NCBI GenBank assembly: GCA_017410265.1
Contig: JAFQRC010000004.1
Span: 62,001-126,000, forward strand
DNA from: Ruminococcus sp.
Lineage (GTDB): Bacteria > Bacillota > Clostridia > Oscillospirales > Acutalibacteraceae
Direction: 5' to 3'
DNA: 64,000 nt
Below, piece by piece: positions 24,618 to 33,365 of this stretch. The notes under the pieces are model-generated. The model was not told the origin of the DNA and searched no databases. It was given only the letters and a program-made list of their open reading frames with translations. The position numbers were made by a program, and so were the translations under genes. The number at the start of each line of letters is the position of its first letter. Position 1 is the first letter of the stretch.

Positions 24618-26984
24618 TTAATTGACTTTTGCTATTTTGCGCTGGATAGCTGTTGCGTCTAAAACAGTAATGGAGCCGTCGTGGTTAAAATCTGCTCTTG
24701 TTTTTTGCTCGTCAGTTAAGGCGGTTGTTTTAGCTACATCGCGTTGAATGAGAGTAGCATCAAGCACGGATAGCACAGAGTTACCATCGACATCGCCCAT
24801 AAACGAACCCACAGCGTGGTCGTGGTCATCTCTCAGACAGTGAGTAGAATTTCCGTTTTCAGTGAAGCCGTAACAGCCATCACCATAGTAGTAGTACCAT
24901 TCACCGCCCAAGGTACAAACATAACCAAAGTCGTTTATGGTGATATAGTCAGGGTCAATTACGAATATCATTTCGTCAAAGCTGTCTGTTCCATTCGGAT
25001 AATTTTCGCTTTCACCGGGGTCATAGTATTCACTCATAATATTTATAGATTGCATAACAAATGGATATAAATGGTCATCGTAAGATGAGCAAGTTAGGTT
25101 GTTATTCCATAAAATTGTCGTTACTTCTTTTGGTACATCGGCAAAAAATACAGATTCAGAGTCGCCCTTTTCCACTGTGTAGCCGGGATAAAGTTCGGGG
25201 TTTATAGTATCCTGATACCACCAGTAGATAGCAGGAGCGTCTGAATACTCGTTGTACCACGACAAAGCAAATTTTCCGTAGTTTGAGTCTAAAGAGTCAA
25301 TATCGTCGCCTTTTTCGCCGTTTTTACCGTCTGGCATAAGGAAGTAGTAGCGGTTGGTTTCTACCTTTTTACTTGTCATAGCTTCATATTCTTTTACAGC
25401 TTCTTTTACGGATTTATGGTCGTGCGCTTTGTTGAGGCATTCACCGGTTTTAGTTTCACTGTAGCAGCCGCCACCTCTGTAGTAGTACCACTGACCTGTG
25501 CACATCGCTGTTGTGGTAGCGGAATACCTGTCCATTTCTTCAAAGACAAAAATCATATCATCACAGTCAGTGAGTCCTTCTTTGTACTCGCTGTTATATT
25601 CAGGACCTAACAAGTATGACACGCAACGGCTGTAAGTAGGGTAGTTGTAATCAACTACACCGTTGTTTACAGTGTATGAATCGACACCAACAGGGATATC
25701 AGCGTAGTAAACATTGTTGGCAAGAGTTTTTTTGATAGAGAAGCCCGGATAGTGGCGATAGGGGACATCTGCTGATGTATCATAGCTGTACCAGTTGATG
25801 CAGATGTCAGTGTAGTATTCGTTGAACCAGTTTGGGAGTGCTTCACCTGTTGGGTCAATGAAATTATCACTTCCGTCAGGAATAAGAAAGTAGTTGCGAT
25901 AGGTTTTTATTTCGGTGTTGTTTTCTCTCTCAAAGGTTTTGATTGCATTTGTCAAAGATGGGATAGAAAGTGGGATTTCATTTGACCACTTTGTGCGTGT
26001 CCTGTTTTGCCCTTCTTCTGTAGTGATAACAGTGTCGCCGATGTTTGTTGACTGCATAGTCAGCTCGTAGGTGCGGTGTCCTGCATCTGTCACAAAGTGG
26101 ACATAGTAGATACTCTGTTCTTTGAACTTTATTCTAGATTTATTTAAGTCGTAGGTGTAAATTCCGTCACCGTCATAGTCTGTGCACAGCGCAGGAATTG
26201 ATTTTTCGGGATAGTAGGCAGAGCCTGCCTGTGGTTTGATGACGCAGTAGACTTTTTCAAAGTCTGTCCAGCCGGAATTTCTCGGGTCAAACTTTATGTA
26301 GAGGTTTTCGTGATCGTGGTCTTCACGCATGCAGTTGTATTCGTTGCCGTTTTCTAGCACGCCAAAGCAACCATTACCGTAGTAATAGTACCACTCGCCA
26401 CCCCAGGTTCTCGATGGCTCAAGCTCAGTAGTTGAGTGGAATGAAGGGTTGATGACATATATCATATTGTCAAAGCTCTCTAGCCCTTCACGATGGATAT
26501 CTGACTCGTTTTCTTCATAGCCATCGGTGCAGAGTATAGTGCTTTGAAAGGTGTCATACCAAAGCGGGTCACCAAAATCCGAAGTGCCGTAAAAGTAGTT
26601 GTTAAACATCATTTCTTCTACAAAATCAGGAACATCGGCGTAATAGACATTGTCAGAGTCGCCTTTCATCATTTTGTATCCCGGTATCTCGGGGTCTATT
26701 TTTTCGGTACCCCACCAGTAAATACCCGCTGTAGTTGCATTTTCGTTATACCACGACGGAGCATATTCGTCTTGCAAATATTCTTCATCAGCGCCAAGTA
26801 TTCCGCTTTCGCCGTCAGGCATGAGAAAGTAGTAGCGCTTTGTATTTACCGTTTCGCCTGTTTCTTTTTCGTATTTTTCGATAGCTTGCTTTAGCGTGAG
26901 CGTCGAAGCAGCCGAAAAAGTGAGAGTAGAAATACTGCTCAGGATTAACAGTATAGATAAAGTGAGGCTGATTATCTTTTTCAT
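24618..26984 (-). CDS. Secreted protein with three repeats of an unnamed module and a type-I dockerin
   Basis: 788 aa. Residues 1-26 are a signal peptide (MKKIISLTLSILLILSS, cleavage near FSAAS). Three related modules follow (about 28-227, 343-523, 525-723), each opening with AI(E/K)xYExxT, then YYFLMPDG, SWYNE, IYWW, PGYxxxKGDS, YYADVP, and ending with GGEWYYYYGxGC and a Cys/HDH tail (REDHDH, NKAHDH, RDDHDH). A 95-residue beta-rich insert (228-322, VYCVIKP, IYTYDL) follows module 1. Residues 730-786 are a dockerin with two calcium loops, DVDGNSVLSVLDATLIQR and DFNHDGSITVLDATAIQR. Dockerins bind cohesins of cellulosome- or amylosome-type complexes. The function of the modules is unknown; no cohesin is in the window. 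ATG 26984 has an AAAGGAA site. Confidence 0.85.
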   Translation of the reverse strand: MKKIISLTLSILLILSSISTLTFSAASTLTLKQAIEKYEKETGETVNTKRYYFLMPDGESGILGADEEYLQDEYAPSWYNENATTAGIYWWGTEKIDPEIPGYKMMKGDSDNVYYADVPDFVEEMMFNNYFYGTSDFGDPLWYDTFQSTILCTDGYEENESDIHREGLESFDNMIYVINPSFHSTTELEPSRTWGGEWYYYYGNGCFGVLENGNEYNCMREDHDHENLYIKFDPRNSGWTDFEKVYCVIKPQAGSAYYPEKSIPALCTDYDGDGIYTYDLNKSRIKFKEQSIYYVHFVTDAGHRTYELTMQSTNIGDTVITTEEGQNRTRTKWSNEIPLSIPSLTNAIKTFERENNTEIKTYRNYFLIPDGSDNFIDPTGEALPNWFNEYYTDICINWYSYDTSADVPYRHYPGFSIKKTLANNVYYADIPVGVDSYTVNNGVVDYNYPTYSRCVSYLLGPEYNSEYKEGLTDCDDMIFVFEEMDRYSATTTAMCTGQWYYYRGGGCYSETKTGECLNKAHDHKSVKEAVKEYEAMTSKKVETNRYYFLMPDGKNGEKGDDIDSLDSNYGKFALSWYNEYSDAPAIYWWYQDTINPELYPGYTVEKGDSESVFFADVPKEVTTILWNNNLTCSSYDDHLYPFVMQSINIMSEYYDPGESENYPNGTDSFDEMIFVIDPDYITINDFGYVCTLGGEWYYYYGDGCYGFTENGNSTHCLRDDHDHAVGSFMGDVDGNSVLSVLDATLIQRDVAKTTALTDEQKTRADFNHDGSITVLDATAIQRKIAKVN

Positions 26985-27096
26985 AAAATCATTCCTTTCT
27001 AAAGTGAAATACACCTCTATAAATAAAACACTTTCAAAAGGCATTTCGGGTTCACTGTAAAAAGATTTTTATACTTTAATTTTACACATACATAAA

Positions 27097-27105
27097 AGCT
27101 GAAAC
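27097..27105 (-). promoter_or_regulatory. GTTTCAGCT motif upstream of the large dockerin gene
   Basis: On the minus strand GATAGTTGTTTCAGCT, about 115 bases before the start codon. The same GTTTCAGCT core lies upstream of the small dockerin gene (28056-28064) and the MFS gene (37420-37428), always on the coding side. Possible shared activator or repressor site. Confidence 0.35.
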
Positions 27106-27156
27106 AACTATCACATTTGCTGAAAAAGGGGAGCCATATTTAGTGATAGTAGACAT

Positions 27157-27192
27157 AAAAAAGGGTGGTGCCCATAAACGGGCGCCACCCAG
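27157..27192 (-). terminator. Terminator of the small dockerin gene
   Basis: On the minus strand GGGTGGCGCCC / GGGCACCACCC-type 11-bp stem (arms 27180-27190 and 27163-27173), loop of six, then TTTTTT. It separates the two dockerin genes into independent units. Confidence 0.85.
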
Positions 27193-27208
27193 TTTTTGTG
27201 TATGTTTA

Positions 27209-27898
27209 TTATTCAACAACTGTGTTTTCTGCTTTTGCGAGCTTCATCTGGATAGCTGTTGCGTCTAAGACGCTACGCTCACCGTCGCGGTTATAGTCGG
27301 AAATATAGTCGAGAGGTCTGTCGTATTTTATACTCCAAGTGCTATATTGAGACAAATCATCTCTAATGTCAAATTCACACAAGCCTGCTAAAACTCGCTG
27401 GATATGTGTAGCATCTAAAACAGTAAGCTCGCCGTCATGATCAGCATCGCCAAACGGGTTGCCGACTTTAGCCTCACTAAACCCTTTTTCGAGTCCACTA
27501 TACTTTGTTACATCTACTTCATCAACAGATATAAACTCTTTAGTCTGAGCATCATATATTGCCCACCCGTGTTTATACCATACATCATGTCCAGTCGCTA
27601 GTACACGATCTGCAACTATGCTCTTAACTCCCATCGGAGAACCCGCATAAGCCAAAGCATAAACTAAAGCCCAGTCAATTTCGCTTTCAGGGTCATTTTC
27701 ATCAACATAATGATAATATATTTCGTCGTAATAATAGTCAACTGGATCAGGATATTCATATACCCCGTGTTTTGAATTAAAATCATCTAGGAACAAAAAT
27801 TCTTTGTCCGGGGCACGATTTGTTGCACCAGCATCAATGACTGTTACCGCAGAAAGTAGTATAACTACAATTAAAATTATACTAAATAACTTTTTCAT
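27209..27898 (-). CDS. Small secreted protein with a split dockerin
   Basis: 229 aa. Signal peptide at residues 1-25 (MKKLFSIILIVVILLSAVTVIDAGA). Residues about 30-145 form a Tyr/Asp-rich region (repeated DYYYDEIYYHY, WALVYALAYAGSP, HDVWYKHGWAIYD) that I do not recognise; the latter part looks like a compact transglutaminase- or lysozyme-like core, but this is only impression. Two dockerin-type calcium loops follow (about 150-172 DADHDGELTVLDATHIQR, and about 201-222 DYNRDGERSVLDATAIQM), separated by about 28 residues instead of the usual 10-14. It is transcribed on its own, between two terminators. Confidence 0.8.
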   Translation of the reverse strand: MKKLFSIILIVVILLSAVTVIDAGATNRAPDKEFLFLDDFNSKHGVYEYPDPVDYYYDEIYYHYVDENDPESEIDWALVYALAYAGSPMGVKSIVADRVLATGHDVWYKHGWAIYDAQTKEFISVDEVDVTKYSGLEKGFSEAKVGNPFGDADHDGELTVLDATHIQRVLAGLCEFDIRDDLSQYSTWSIKYDRPLDYISDYNRDGERSVLDATAIQMKLAKAENTVVE

Positions 27899-28204
27899 AA
27901 TATCAGCTCCTTAATAAAATTCCACACTTGTATTTCACCGTGATGTTCACGGCAAAATAAACTCCCTTCATATATAAAACGTTTGAGAACCTCAAAGTGT
28001 TTCACTAGTTATAAAAATTCTTACTAAATGCAACTTTGGCTTCTAACTATATTATAGCTGAAACGATTATCCGACTACAATAGATATAGTAAACAGAAAA
28101 TTTAAATTTAGTTTGTTGGTAATAAACAAGTGGCTACAAATAAAACCACCCGTTTACAGTGTGCGCTGAACGGGTGGTTTATAATTACTCATAGAAAGTA
28201 AAAA
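27899..28204 (-). promoter_or_regulatory. Upstream region of the small dockerin gene
   Basis: 306 bp without a gene. It carries the GTTTCAGCT motif (28056-28064, minus strand), a possible promoter TTGCAT with TAACTA 16 bases downstream (about 28007-28034), a hairpin CCGTGA-TGT-TCACGG near 27941-27955, and at its far end the terminator of the ABC transporter gene (28143-28180). Confidence 0.4.
28133..28180 (-). terminator. Terminator of the ABC transporter gene
   Basis: A perfect 12-bp stem AAACCACCCGTT / AACGGGTGGTTT (arms 28169-28180 and 28143-28154) followed on the minus strand by TTTATTTG. The loop is 14 bases. Confidence 0.75.
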
Positions 28205-31200
28205 TTATTCAGACCTGAGTGCTGTGACAGGGTCTTTCTTTGCGGCTTTCTTTGATGGGATAAGTCCGCCGATGAGTGTGAGCACTACACTGAGGACTAT
28301 CAGTATTATCGCCGCAACAGGAGGTAAAACTGCGTTTATCGTGTTGATTCCTGTCAGGTGATGTATGAGTGCATTTGCAGGTATCAGTGTGAGAAGAGAT
28401 ACTCCTACACCTATCAGACCTGAGCAAAGTCCGATGATAAAGGTTTCTGCGTTGAACACCTGAGAGATGTTTTTCTTCGATGCACCGACTGCTCTGAGAA
28501 TACCGATTTCCTTAGTTCTCTCGAGCACCGAAATGTAGGTGATGATACCTATCATAATCGACGATACAATCAGCGAAACTGCTACGAATGCAATCAGCAC
28601 ATAGGATACAACATTGATGATTGTGGTGACAGATGACATGAGTGTTCCAACTACATCGGTGTAGGTTATCACCTTGTCAGGTTCGTTGTTTTGTTCCATC
28701 TTGGTGTTGTAATCGTCAAGAATCTGAACGATGTTTTCTTTACATTCAAAATCCTTAGGGAATATTAGAAGAATGTACGGGTCATCAAATTCAGCGTAGT
28801 TGAGAGTTGCGAGAGCTTCCTCGTATGTGGCAGCAGTCGGATTCATCATTGAACCCATGAGTTCTTTGAGAGAGTCACCGTCCATAGTAGTAGAAAATGA
28901 GTCGGACAACGCTTTTTGGATAGCACTCATAAGCGAAGTCATCTGAGTGGACAAAGCATTTGAAATCTGTGTGCCCATATTACTCATCATAGTACCCATA
29001 GCCTGCTGTATTGAAGTGGAAATCTGCTCGCCTACTGTTTTTGCTATAGCTGACATAAACTGCTGTGAAGCCTGTGCGATAACAGGGGAGAGCTGTTGTG
29101 ATAGTATCTTTGAAAGATTAAGGCTTATCTGCTCTATAACAGGAGCCATAGCTTCCTGCAGTTCATCGCTGACAGCTTTCTTGATAACAGCTGTGATTTC
29201 TTCTTTGAGCTGTGAAAGTGCGCTGTTGATGTCGGCGATTTCGCCCAGACTGTCTTCTATTATTTTCTGACCAGCTTCACTCTGTACAAAGGCGTTAAAA
29301 CCCTCAAAGGTCGGGTCGGCTCCCTCAAGCTGGTCTGTATAGCTATTGAGTAAATCATCGAAAAGCTTTTTCAGCTCTTCCTGAGATACAGGAATTTTGA
29401 TTGAGCTGAAATCAATGCTTTCAATGATATCCTTTATATTTATGTTGCCTATAGCTTGCTGTACATCGACACCGCTGAGGATTTCTGAGAAATCGATATC
29501 GTTTAGCAGTTGTGACATATCGATATTTCCCATAGCCTGCGAAATATCCACATCGCCTAATAGCTGTGACAAATCCATATTCTCAAAAGCGGAGGACAAG
29601 TCCATGTCGCCCATCATAGATGACATATCAAGACCGCCTGCTAATGCTGTCATATCGAGTGCGCTTTCGTCGAACTTAAACAGCGACTCCATATTGATAG
29701 AAGCGTTATCTTCTGAGAATTTGTTTCCTGTGAAGATATTTATTTCAGGATTTTCTCTTTGCTTTTGAGCGATTTCACTTTTCTGAGCTGTTTCGATAAT
29801 ATGAGTTGTCAAGCTTGACGGATAGCTGATTCCCGACATAAGCATAGCGGCATTTGAGTCGTCACTTGGTTTTACAACACCGACGATTTTCAGCGTTTCG
29901 CCGTTTTTCACTTGGTTTAGCATATACTCTTTATCGTCTGATTTGTTGACATAAATGTCGTACTCTTTGTCGTACTGATAAAGGTTTGTCGGGTCAACGA
30001 GCTTGAACTCCAGGTCAAGAAAATCGGTGTATTTGTACGAAGCTTTGTCTGTTGAGATATCAGCTTCGCCTTTTTCGGCATAGGTTTTCAGAATTTCATC
30101 AAGCTCGGTGATATCCTTGAGACCGATTGCGTATAAGGTCAAATCGGAAATACTGCCATCGGGTAAAAGTACAACAACACATTCGTTGTACTTTTTTGGC
30201 CATTTACCAGCCATCACATCGTATTGATTAATATACAGATTCTCGCTTTGTGGGAGAACGCTGAAATGTGACGAGGTCATCGTCAGCATCATAGCGGTCA
30301 TTTCCGAAACCGTGGATGCAGCCGAGGTCAAAGTTTTGTCGGGGTTTATCTGACGATAGTCGTCGTCTGAAACCATTCTGAAAATATTCGGGGTTACATT
30401 GTATCTGTACTCGATAGCGTTTGTATATTTGACAATATCGCTGTTGCCACTTTCGAAATATTGCTTGAGCGATTTCAAATCATTCTCAATATTTTCTGTG
30501 AGCATTGAGTTGAGCATTTTAAACTCGGTAACCTCACCGCTCTTTTCGCTTGTAACATCTAAATACATCGCCTGGTCAGCAGCCATCATACTCGTAAAGT
30601 CTACTTCGCTCTTCGAAATCTGTATCGGATATTCCGAAAGTGTGTCCTCTTCAAGTGTTGTGATGTACAGATTAACACCGTTTGACAGAGCTAAAATCAG
30701 AGCGATTCCGATGATACCGATTGAGCCGGCAAAGGAGGTCAGTATCGTGCGGGCTTTCTTTGTGAGCAGATTGTTGAAGCTCAGAGAAAGGGCAGTTTTG
30801 GGTGACATCGAGGATTTGCCCATATTCTGGTGTTTCGGAGGAGAAAGCTCTTCCTTTTCAACATCAAAGGGGTTTGTGTCATCGTGTATTACACCGTCTT
30901 TTACTCTGACGATACGGGTAGCGTATTCTTCAGCCAGCTCGGGGTTATGAGTAACCATAACGACAAGTCGGTCTTTAGCGACTTCTTTTAGAAGCTCCAT
31001 TACCTGAACAGAAGTGTCCGAATCGAGTGCACCCGTCGGCTCATCTGCTAGCAGAATGTCAGGATTGTTGACTAAAGCTCTGGCAATTGCCACTCGCTGC
31101 ATCTGACCGCCTGACATCTGGTTAGGCTTTTTGTGTATATGGTCTTTGAGTCCTACTTTTTCAAGTGCTTCGATAGCACGCTTCTTTCTTTCGTTTTTGC

Positions 31201-31540
31201 CTATACCCGAAATAGTGAGCGCTAGCTCTACATTTGAGAGCACTGTCTGGTGAGGAATGAGGTTGTAGCTCTGGAACACAAAGCCTACCGTGTGGTTTCG
31301 GTACGAATCCCAATCCCTGTCGGTATATTTTTTCGTTGAAATTTCATTGATGACAAGGTCACCGCTGTCATATCGGTCAAGTCCGCCTATAACATTGAGC
31401 AGGGTTGTTTTTCCTGAACCCGAAGGTCCGAGTATAGCAACGAACTCATTGTCACGCAGGTTAAGGGACACATTATCAAGTGCTCTTGTGACTATACCGC
31501 CAACTCTATACTCCTTGGATATGTTCTTGATTTGAAGCAA
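28205..31540 (-). CDS. ABC transporter, ATPase fused to FtsX/MacB-type permease with a nonapeptide-repeat ectodomain
   Basis: 1111 aa. Residues 1-225 are a LolD/MacB-type ATPase: Walker A GPSGSGKTT (38-46), signature MSGGQ (142-146), Walker B ILLADEPTG (162-170), H-loop His198. A first membrane helix lies at about 268-290, then a roughly 690-residue extracytoplasmic region, and three C-terminal helices (about 985-1100) with the FtsX motif LERTKEIGILRAVGAS. The ectodomain holds ten tandem 9-residue units (629-718; pattern D-hydrophobic-S-x-x-hydrophobic-x-x-hydrophobic), then an amphipathic helical stretch of about 130 residues rich in Gln, Ser and Ile. Such MacB-like exporters act on peptides, lipoproteins or the cell wall; the substrate is unknown. 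TTG start behind AGAAGG. It is monocistronic. Confidence 0.88.
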   Translation of the reverse strand: MLQIKNISKEYRVGGIVTRALDNVSLNLRDNEFVAILGPSGSGKTTLLNVIGGLDRYDSGDLVINEISTKKYTDRDWDSYRNHTVGFVFQSYNLIPHQTVLSNVELALTISGIGKNERKKRAIEALEKVGLKDHIHKKPNQMSGGQMQRVAIARALVNNPDILLADEPTGALDSDTSVQVMELLKEVAKDRLVVMVTHNPELAEEYATRIVRVKDGVIHDDTNPFDVEKEELSPPKHQNMGKSSMSPKTALSLSFNNLLTKKARTILTSFAGSIGIIGIALILALSNGVNLYITTLEEDTLSEYPIQISKSEVDFTSMMAADQAMYLDVTSEKSGEVTEFKMLNSMLTENIENDLKSLKQYFESGNSDIVKYTNAIEYRYNVTPNIFRMVSDDDYRQINPDKTLTSAASTVSEMTAMMLTMTSSHFSVLPQSENLYINQYDVMAGKWPKKYNECVVVLLPDGSISDLTLYAIGLKDITELDEILKTYAEKGEADISTDKASYKYTDFLDLEFKLVDPTNLYQYDKEYDIYVNKSDDKEYMLNQVKNGETLKIVGVVKPSDDSNAAMLMSGISYPSSLTTHIIETAQKSEIAQKQRENPEINIFTGNKFSEDNASINMESLFKFDESALDMTALAGGLDMSSMMGDMDLSSAFENMDLSQLLGDVDISQAMGNIDMSQLLNDIDFSEILSGVDVQQAIGNINIKDIIESIDFSSIKIPVSQEELKKLFDDLLNSYTDQLEGADPTFEGFNAFVQSEAGQKIIEDSLGEIADINSALSQLKEEITAVIKKAVSDELQEAMAPVIEQISLNLSKILSQQLSPVIAQASQQFMSAIAKTVGEQISTSIQQAMGTMMSNMGTQISNALSTQMTSLMSAIQKALSDSFSTTMDGDSLKELMGSMMNPTAATYEEALATLNYAEFDDPYILLIFPKDFECKENIVQILDDYNTKMEQNNEPDKVITYTDVVGTLMSSVTTIINVVSYVLIAFVAVSLIVSSIMIGIITYISVLERTKEIGILRAVGASKKNISQVFNAETFIIGLCSGLIGVGVSLLTLIPANALIHHLTGINTINAVLPPVAAIILIVLSVVLTLIGGLIPSKKAAKKDPVTALRSE

Positions 31541-31621
31541 AATTCTGCCTTCTTTCTATTATCTTCCATTATACATTGTACCACAAAAGAGGGGGTAAAT
31601 ATTAACTATTTGAAAATATTT

Positions 31622-31653
31622 ACAAAAAAGAAAGGCTGAAAAATCAGCCTTTC
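31622..31653 (-). terminator. Terminator of the GH3-like gene
   Basis: On the minus strand a 10-bp stem GAAAGGCTGA / TCAGCCTTTC with a four-base loop, followed by TTTTTT. Confidence 0.85.
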
Positions 31654-31669
31654 AGAGTGTTTATGTCCG

Positions 31670-32926
31670 TTATTCTATATCTTCGGTTGCAGCTTCTGTA
31701 GCATTTACGGTAGTGCTTTCTGTGAGAATGCCGTATTTGAATTTGAGTGCAAGGATTTTTGTAACGCTTGAGTCTATCTGCTCCTGAGTAACAGTGCCGT
31801 TTTCGAGAGCTGATTTGATGCTCTGTACATACTCATCAATGCTCTGTGGAGCGAGGAAGAGGTTAACGCCTGCGTTTAATGAACCTGTGACAATCTCATC
31901 TACCGAGTAGTTAGAAGTGATATCTGTGTCTGATAAATCAGGTGATATAACAACACCACCGAATTTGAGCTCTTTTACTAAAAGTTCAGTTACGATTCGC
32001 TGTGACATAAATGCAGGGTCGTCGTTGTCAATTGCGCTTAACTTAGCGTTTCCTATCATAATCGCACCTACTGCATTCTGGATGCCTGCAGAGAATGGTA
32101 AGAACTCAGAAGCTCTGAGAGTGTCGGCATCTTTGTCTGAGTCCGACTCAACAGGGAAAGATTTGAGTGTAGCGATAACTGAATTTTCCTGCATACCGTT
32201 TACTGCCTGAGCAATCAGCGGAGAAGCAACAGCAGAGTCAGTAGCGTATGCATTGTCACCTGTGAGGTTAGCGACAGGAGCGAGGTTTAAGTTGAAGCCG
32301 AGCTTACTTAAATCCTTTGCAATAGTAGCGGCATTGTTAAACGCGGTTACTTCGCCCTCTTCTGTGTAGGTTGACATATTTTCAAAGGCAGTTGTCGAAA
32401 GCTTTGAAGCGACAGGGGAATTCTCGCCACCTTCTTCAGCTACTGCGATGAACATAGGAAGTTTGGCAAATGACTGAGAGTTTTTGATGAGCTCAGTTGT
32501 CTGCTTTGCGTCTTCAAAGTTATCTGCATCATAAAGAATACCGCCGACAGGGTATGTTTTTATAGCCTGTTTTGTAGCGTCACCCGCAACAGTTGCGACA
32601 TCAACGCCTGTGAGAGCTTCAGGAGATACGACTAACATCTGATAGATTTTCTCGTCGTCTGTCATATTCTTGATGTATTCCTGAGCTTTTTCGGTGTATA
32701 TAGCATCAGGGTCTACAGTTTCAGCTTCGGTTGGAGCCTCGTCTAAAGTAGCCACAGTAGCAGGCTGTGTAGGAGGCACAGTTTCCTGAACTTCTTCTTT
32801 ATCAATAACAAAGTGATAAACCGCGTAAACAGCACCTGCCAGAATCGCGATTGATAGCAAAACGACAAGTACAGTGATGATTATTTGTAAGGCGCTTGGA
32901 CCTTTAGCGTGACGATAAGTTGCCAT
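31670..32926 (-). CDS. Membrane-anchored GH3-family protein with a degenerate active site
   Basis: 418 aa. Short basic N-terminus, one membrane helix at about 13-38, a Pro/Thr/Glu linker (45-75), then a GH3 N-terminal TIM barrel of the NagZ (beta-N-acetylhexosaminidase) type: MTDDEKIYQMLVV, YPVGGILYDADNF, LGFNLNLAPVANL, GVNLFLAPQS. Three key NagZ positions are altered: the (D)EEGG block reads AEEGG (164-167), the KHFPGHGD...DSH catalytic block reads KSFPVESD...DAD (255-268), and the SDDL nucleophile reads SPDL (328-331). It may therefore bind rather than cleave peptidoglycan or amino sugars. ATG with a GGGAGAG site, directly after a 279-bp repeat element. Confidence 0.82.
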   Translation of the reverse strand: MATYRHAKGPSALQIIITVLVVLLSIAILAGAVYAVYHFVIDKEEVQETVPPTQPATVATLDEAPTEAETVDPDAIYTEKAQEYIKNMTDDEKIYQMLVVSPEALTGVDVATVAGDATKQAIKTYPVGGILYDADNFEDAKQTTELIKNSQSFAKLPMFIAVAEEGGENSPVASKLSTTAFENMSTYTEEGEVTAFNNAATIAKDLSKLGFNLNLAPVANLTGDNAYATDSAVASPLIAQAVNGMQENSVIATLKSFPVESDSDKDADTLRASEFLPFSAGIQNAVGAIMIGNAKLSAIDNDDPAFMSQRIVTELLVKELKFGGVVISPDLSDTDITSNYSVDEIVTGSLNAGVNLFLAPQSIDEYVQSIKSALENGTVTQEQIDSSVTKILALKFKYGILTESTTVNATEAATEDIE

Positions 32927-32939
32927 AGTGTTCTCTCCC

Positions 32940-33218
32940 TTAGAGTGAGTCAGGTATATCCGAATCAGATTTTTGAGGGATTATTTTAGCTCACTCGTTG
33001 TTAAAATACTCGTGAATCCGTCAGGATTCACTGTGTTTTTACCTAGATTAAGTCAAAAATCCTCACCCCAAAAATTCTTCGACCTAAATCTTAAGGGGTT
33101 TCAGTCAATTCTCTTGGCTGAGAATACAAAAAGGCTGACGCCTTTTGTGTTCGATACGCTCAAAAGCGACGAAAAAACTAAGATTTAGGCTGGTTAGGAT
33201 ATGCTTGACTCACTCTAA
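32940..33218. mobile_element. MITE-like 279-bp element with terminal inverted repeats
   Basis: Ends are inverted copies: TTAGAGTGAGTCAGG... at 32940-32968 against the complement of 33190-33218, 25 of 29 positions equal. A TA at each boundary would fit a TA target duplication as for Tc1/mariner- or IS630-type MITEs. No gene inside. Internal inverted repeats: GTGAATCC-GTCA-GGATTCAC (33012-33031), CCTAAATCTTA / TAAGATTTAGG (about 33082 and 33178), and AAAAGGC-TGAC-GCCTTTT (about 33129-33146). The 32940-33019 end also occurs before murG. The element is in the 5' leader of the GH3-like gene, which starts 14 bases away. Confidence 0.65.
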
Positions 33219-33231
33219 CATTAATAAAGTA

Positions 33232-33261
33232 ATGTTATCACACTATATGTCGTGTTGTCAA
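33232..33261 (-). promoter_or_regulatory. Possible promoter of the GH3-like gene
   Basis: On the minus strand TTGACA (33261-33256), an 18-base spacer, TAACAT (33237-33232). If used, the whole MITE-like element is transcribed as a leader of about 300 bases. Confidence 0.45.
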
Positions 33262-33317
33262 TTGAAAAAGCGACAAATTCTAGTGTTTTATGACATTATT
33301 TTCGTGTTTTTACTGCA

Positions 33318-33360
33318 AAGTAAAAAAGAAAGGTCAAGCCTTTATAAAAAGCTTGACCTT
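33318..33360 (-). terminator. Terminator of spoVT
   Basis: On the minus strand AAGGTCAAGC / GCTTGACCTT (arms 33360-33351 and 33339-33330) with a loop of 11 and a TTCTTTTTT tail, six bases after the spoVT stop. Confidence 0.85.
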
Positions 33361-33365
33361 AAGAC

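Noticed and set aside
30399..30950. 183-residue open frame on the plus strand inside the ABC transporter gene
   Set aside because: Antisense shadow of a coding gene, without ribosome site or recognisable domain.
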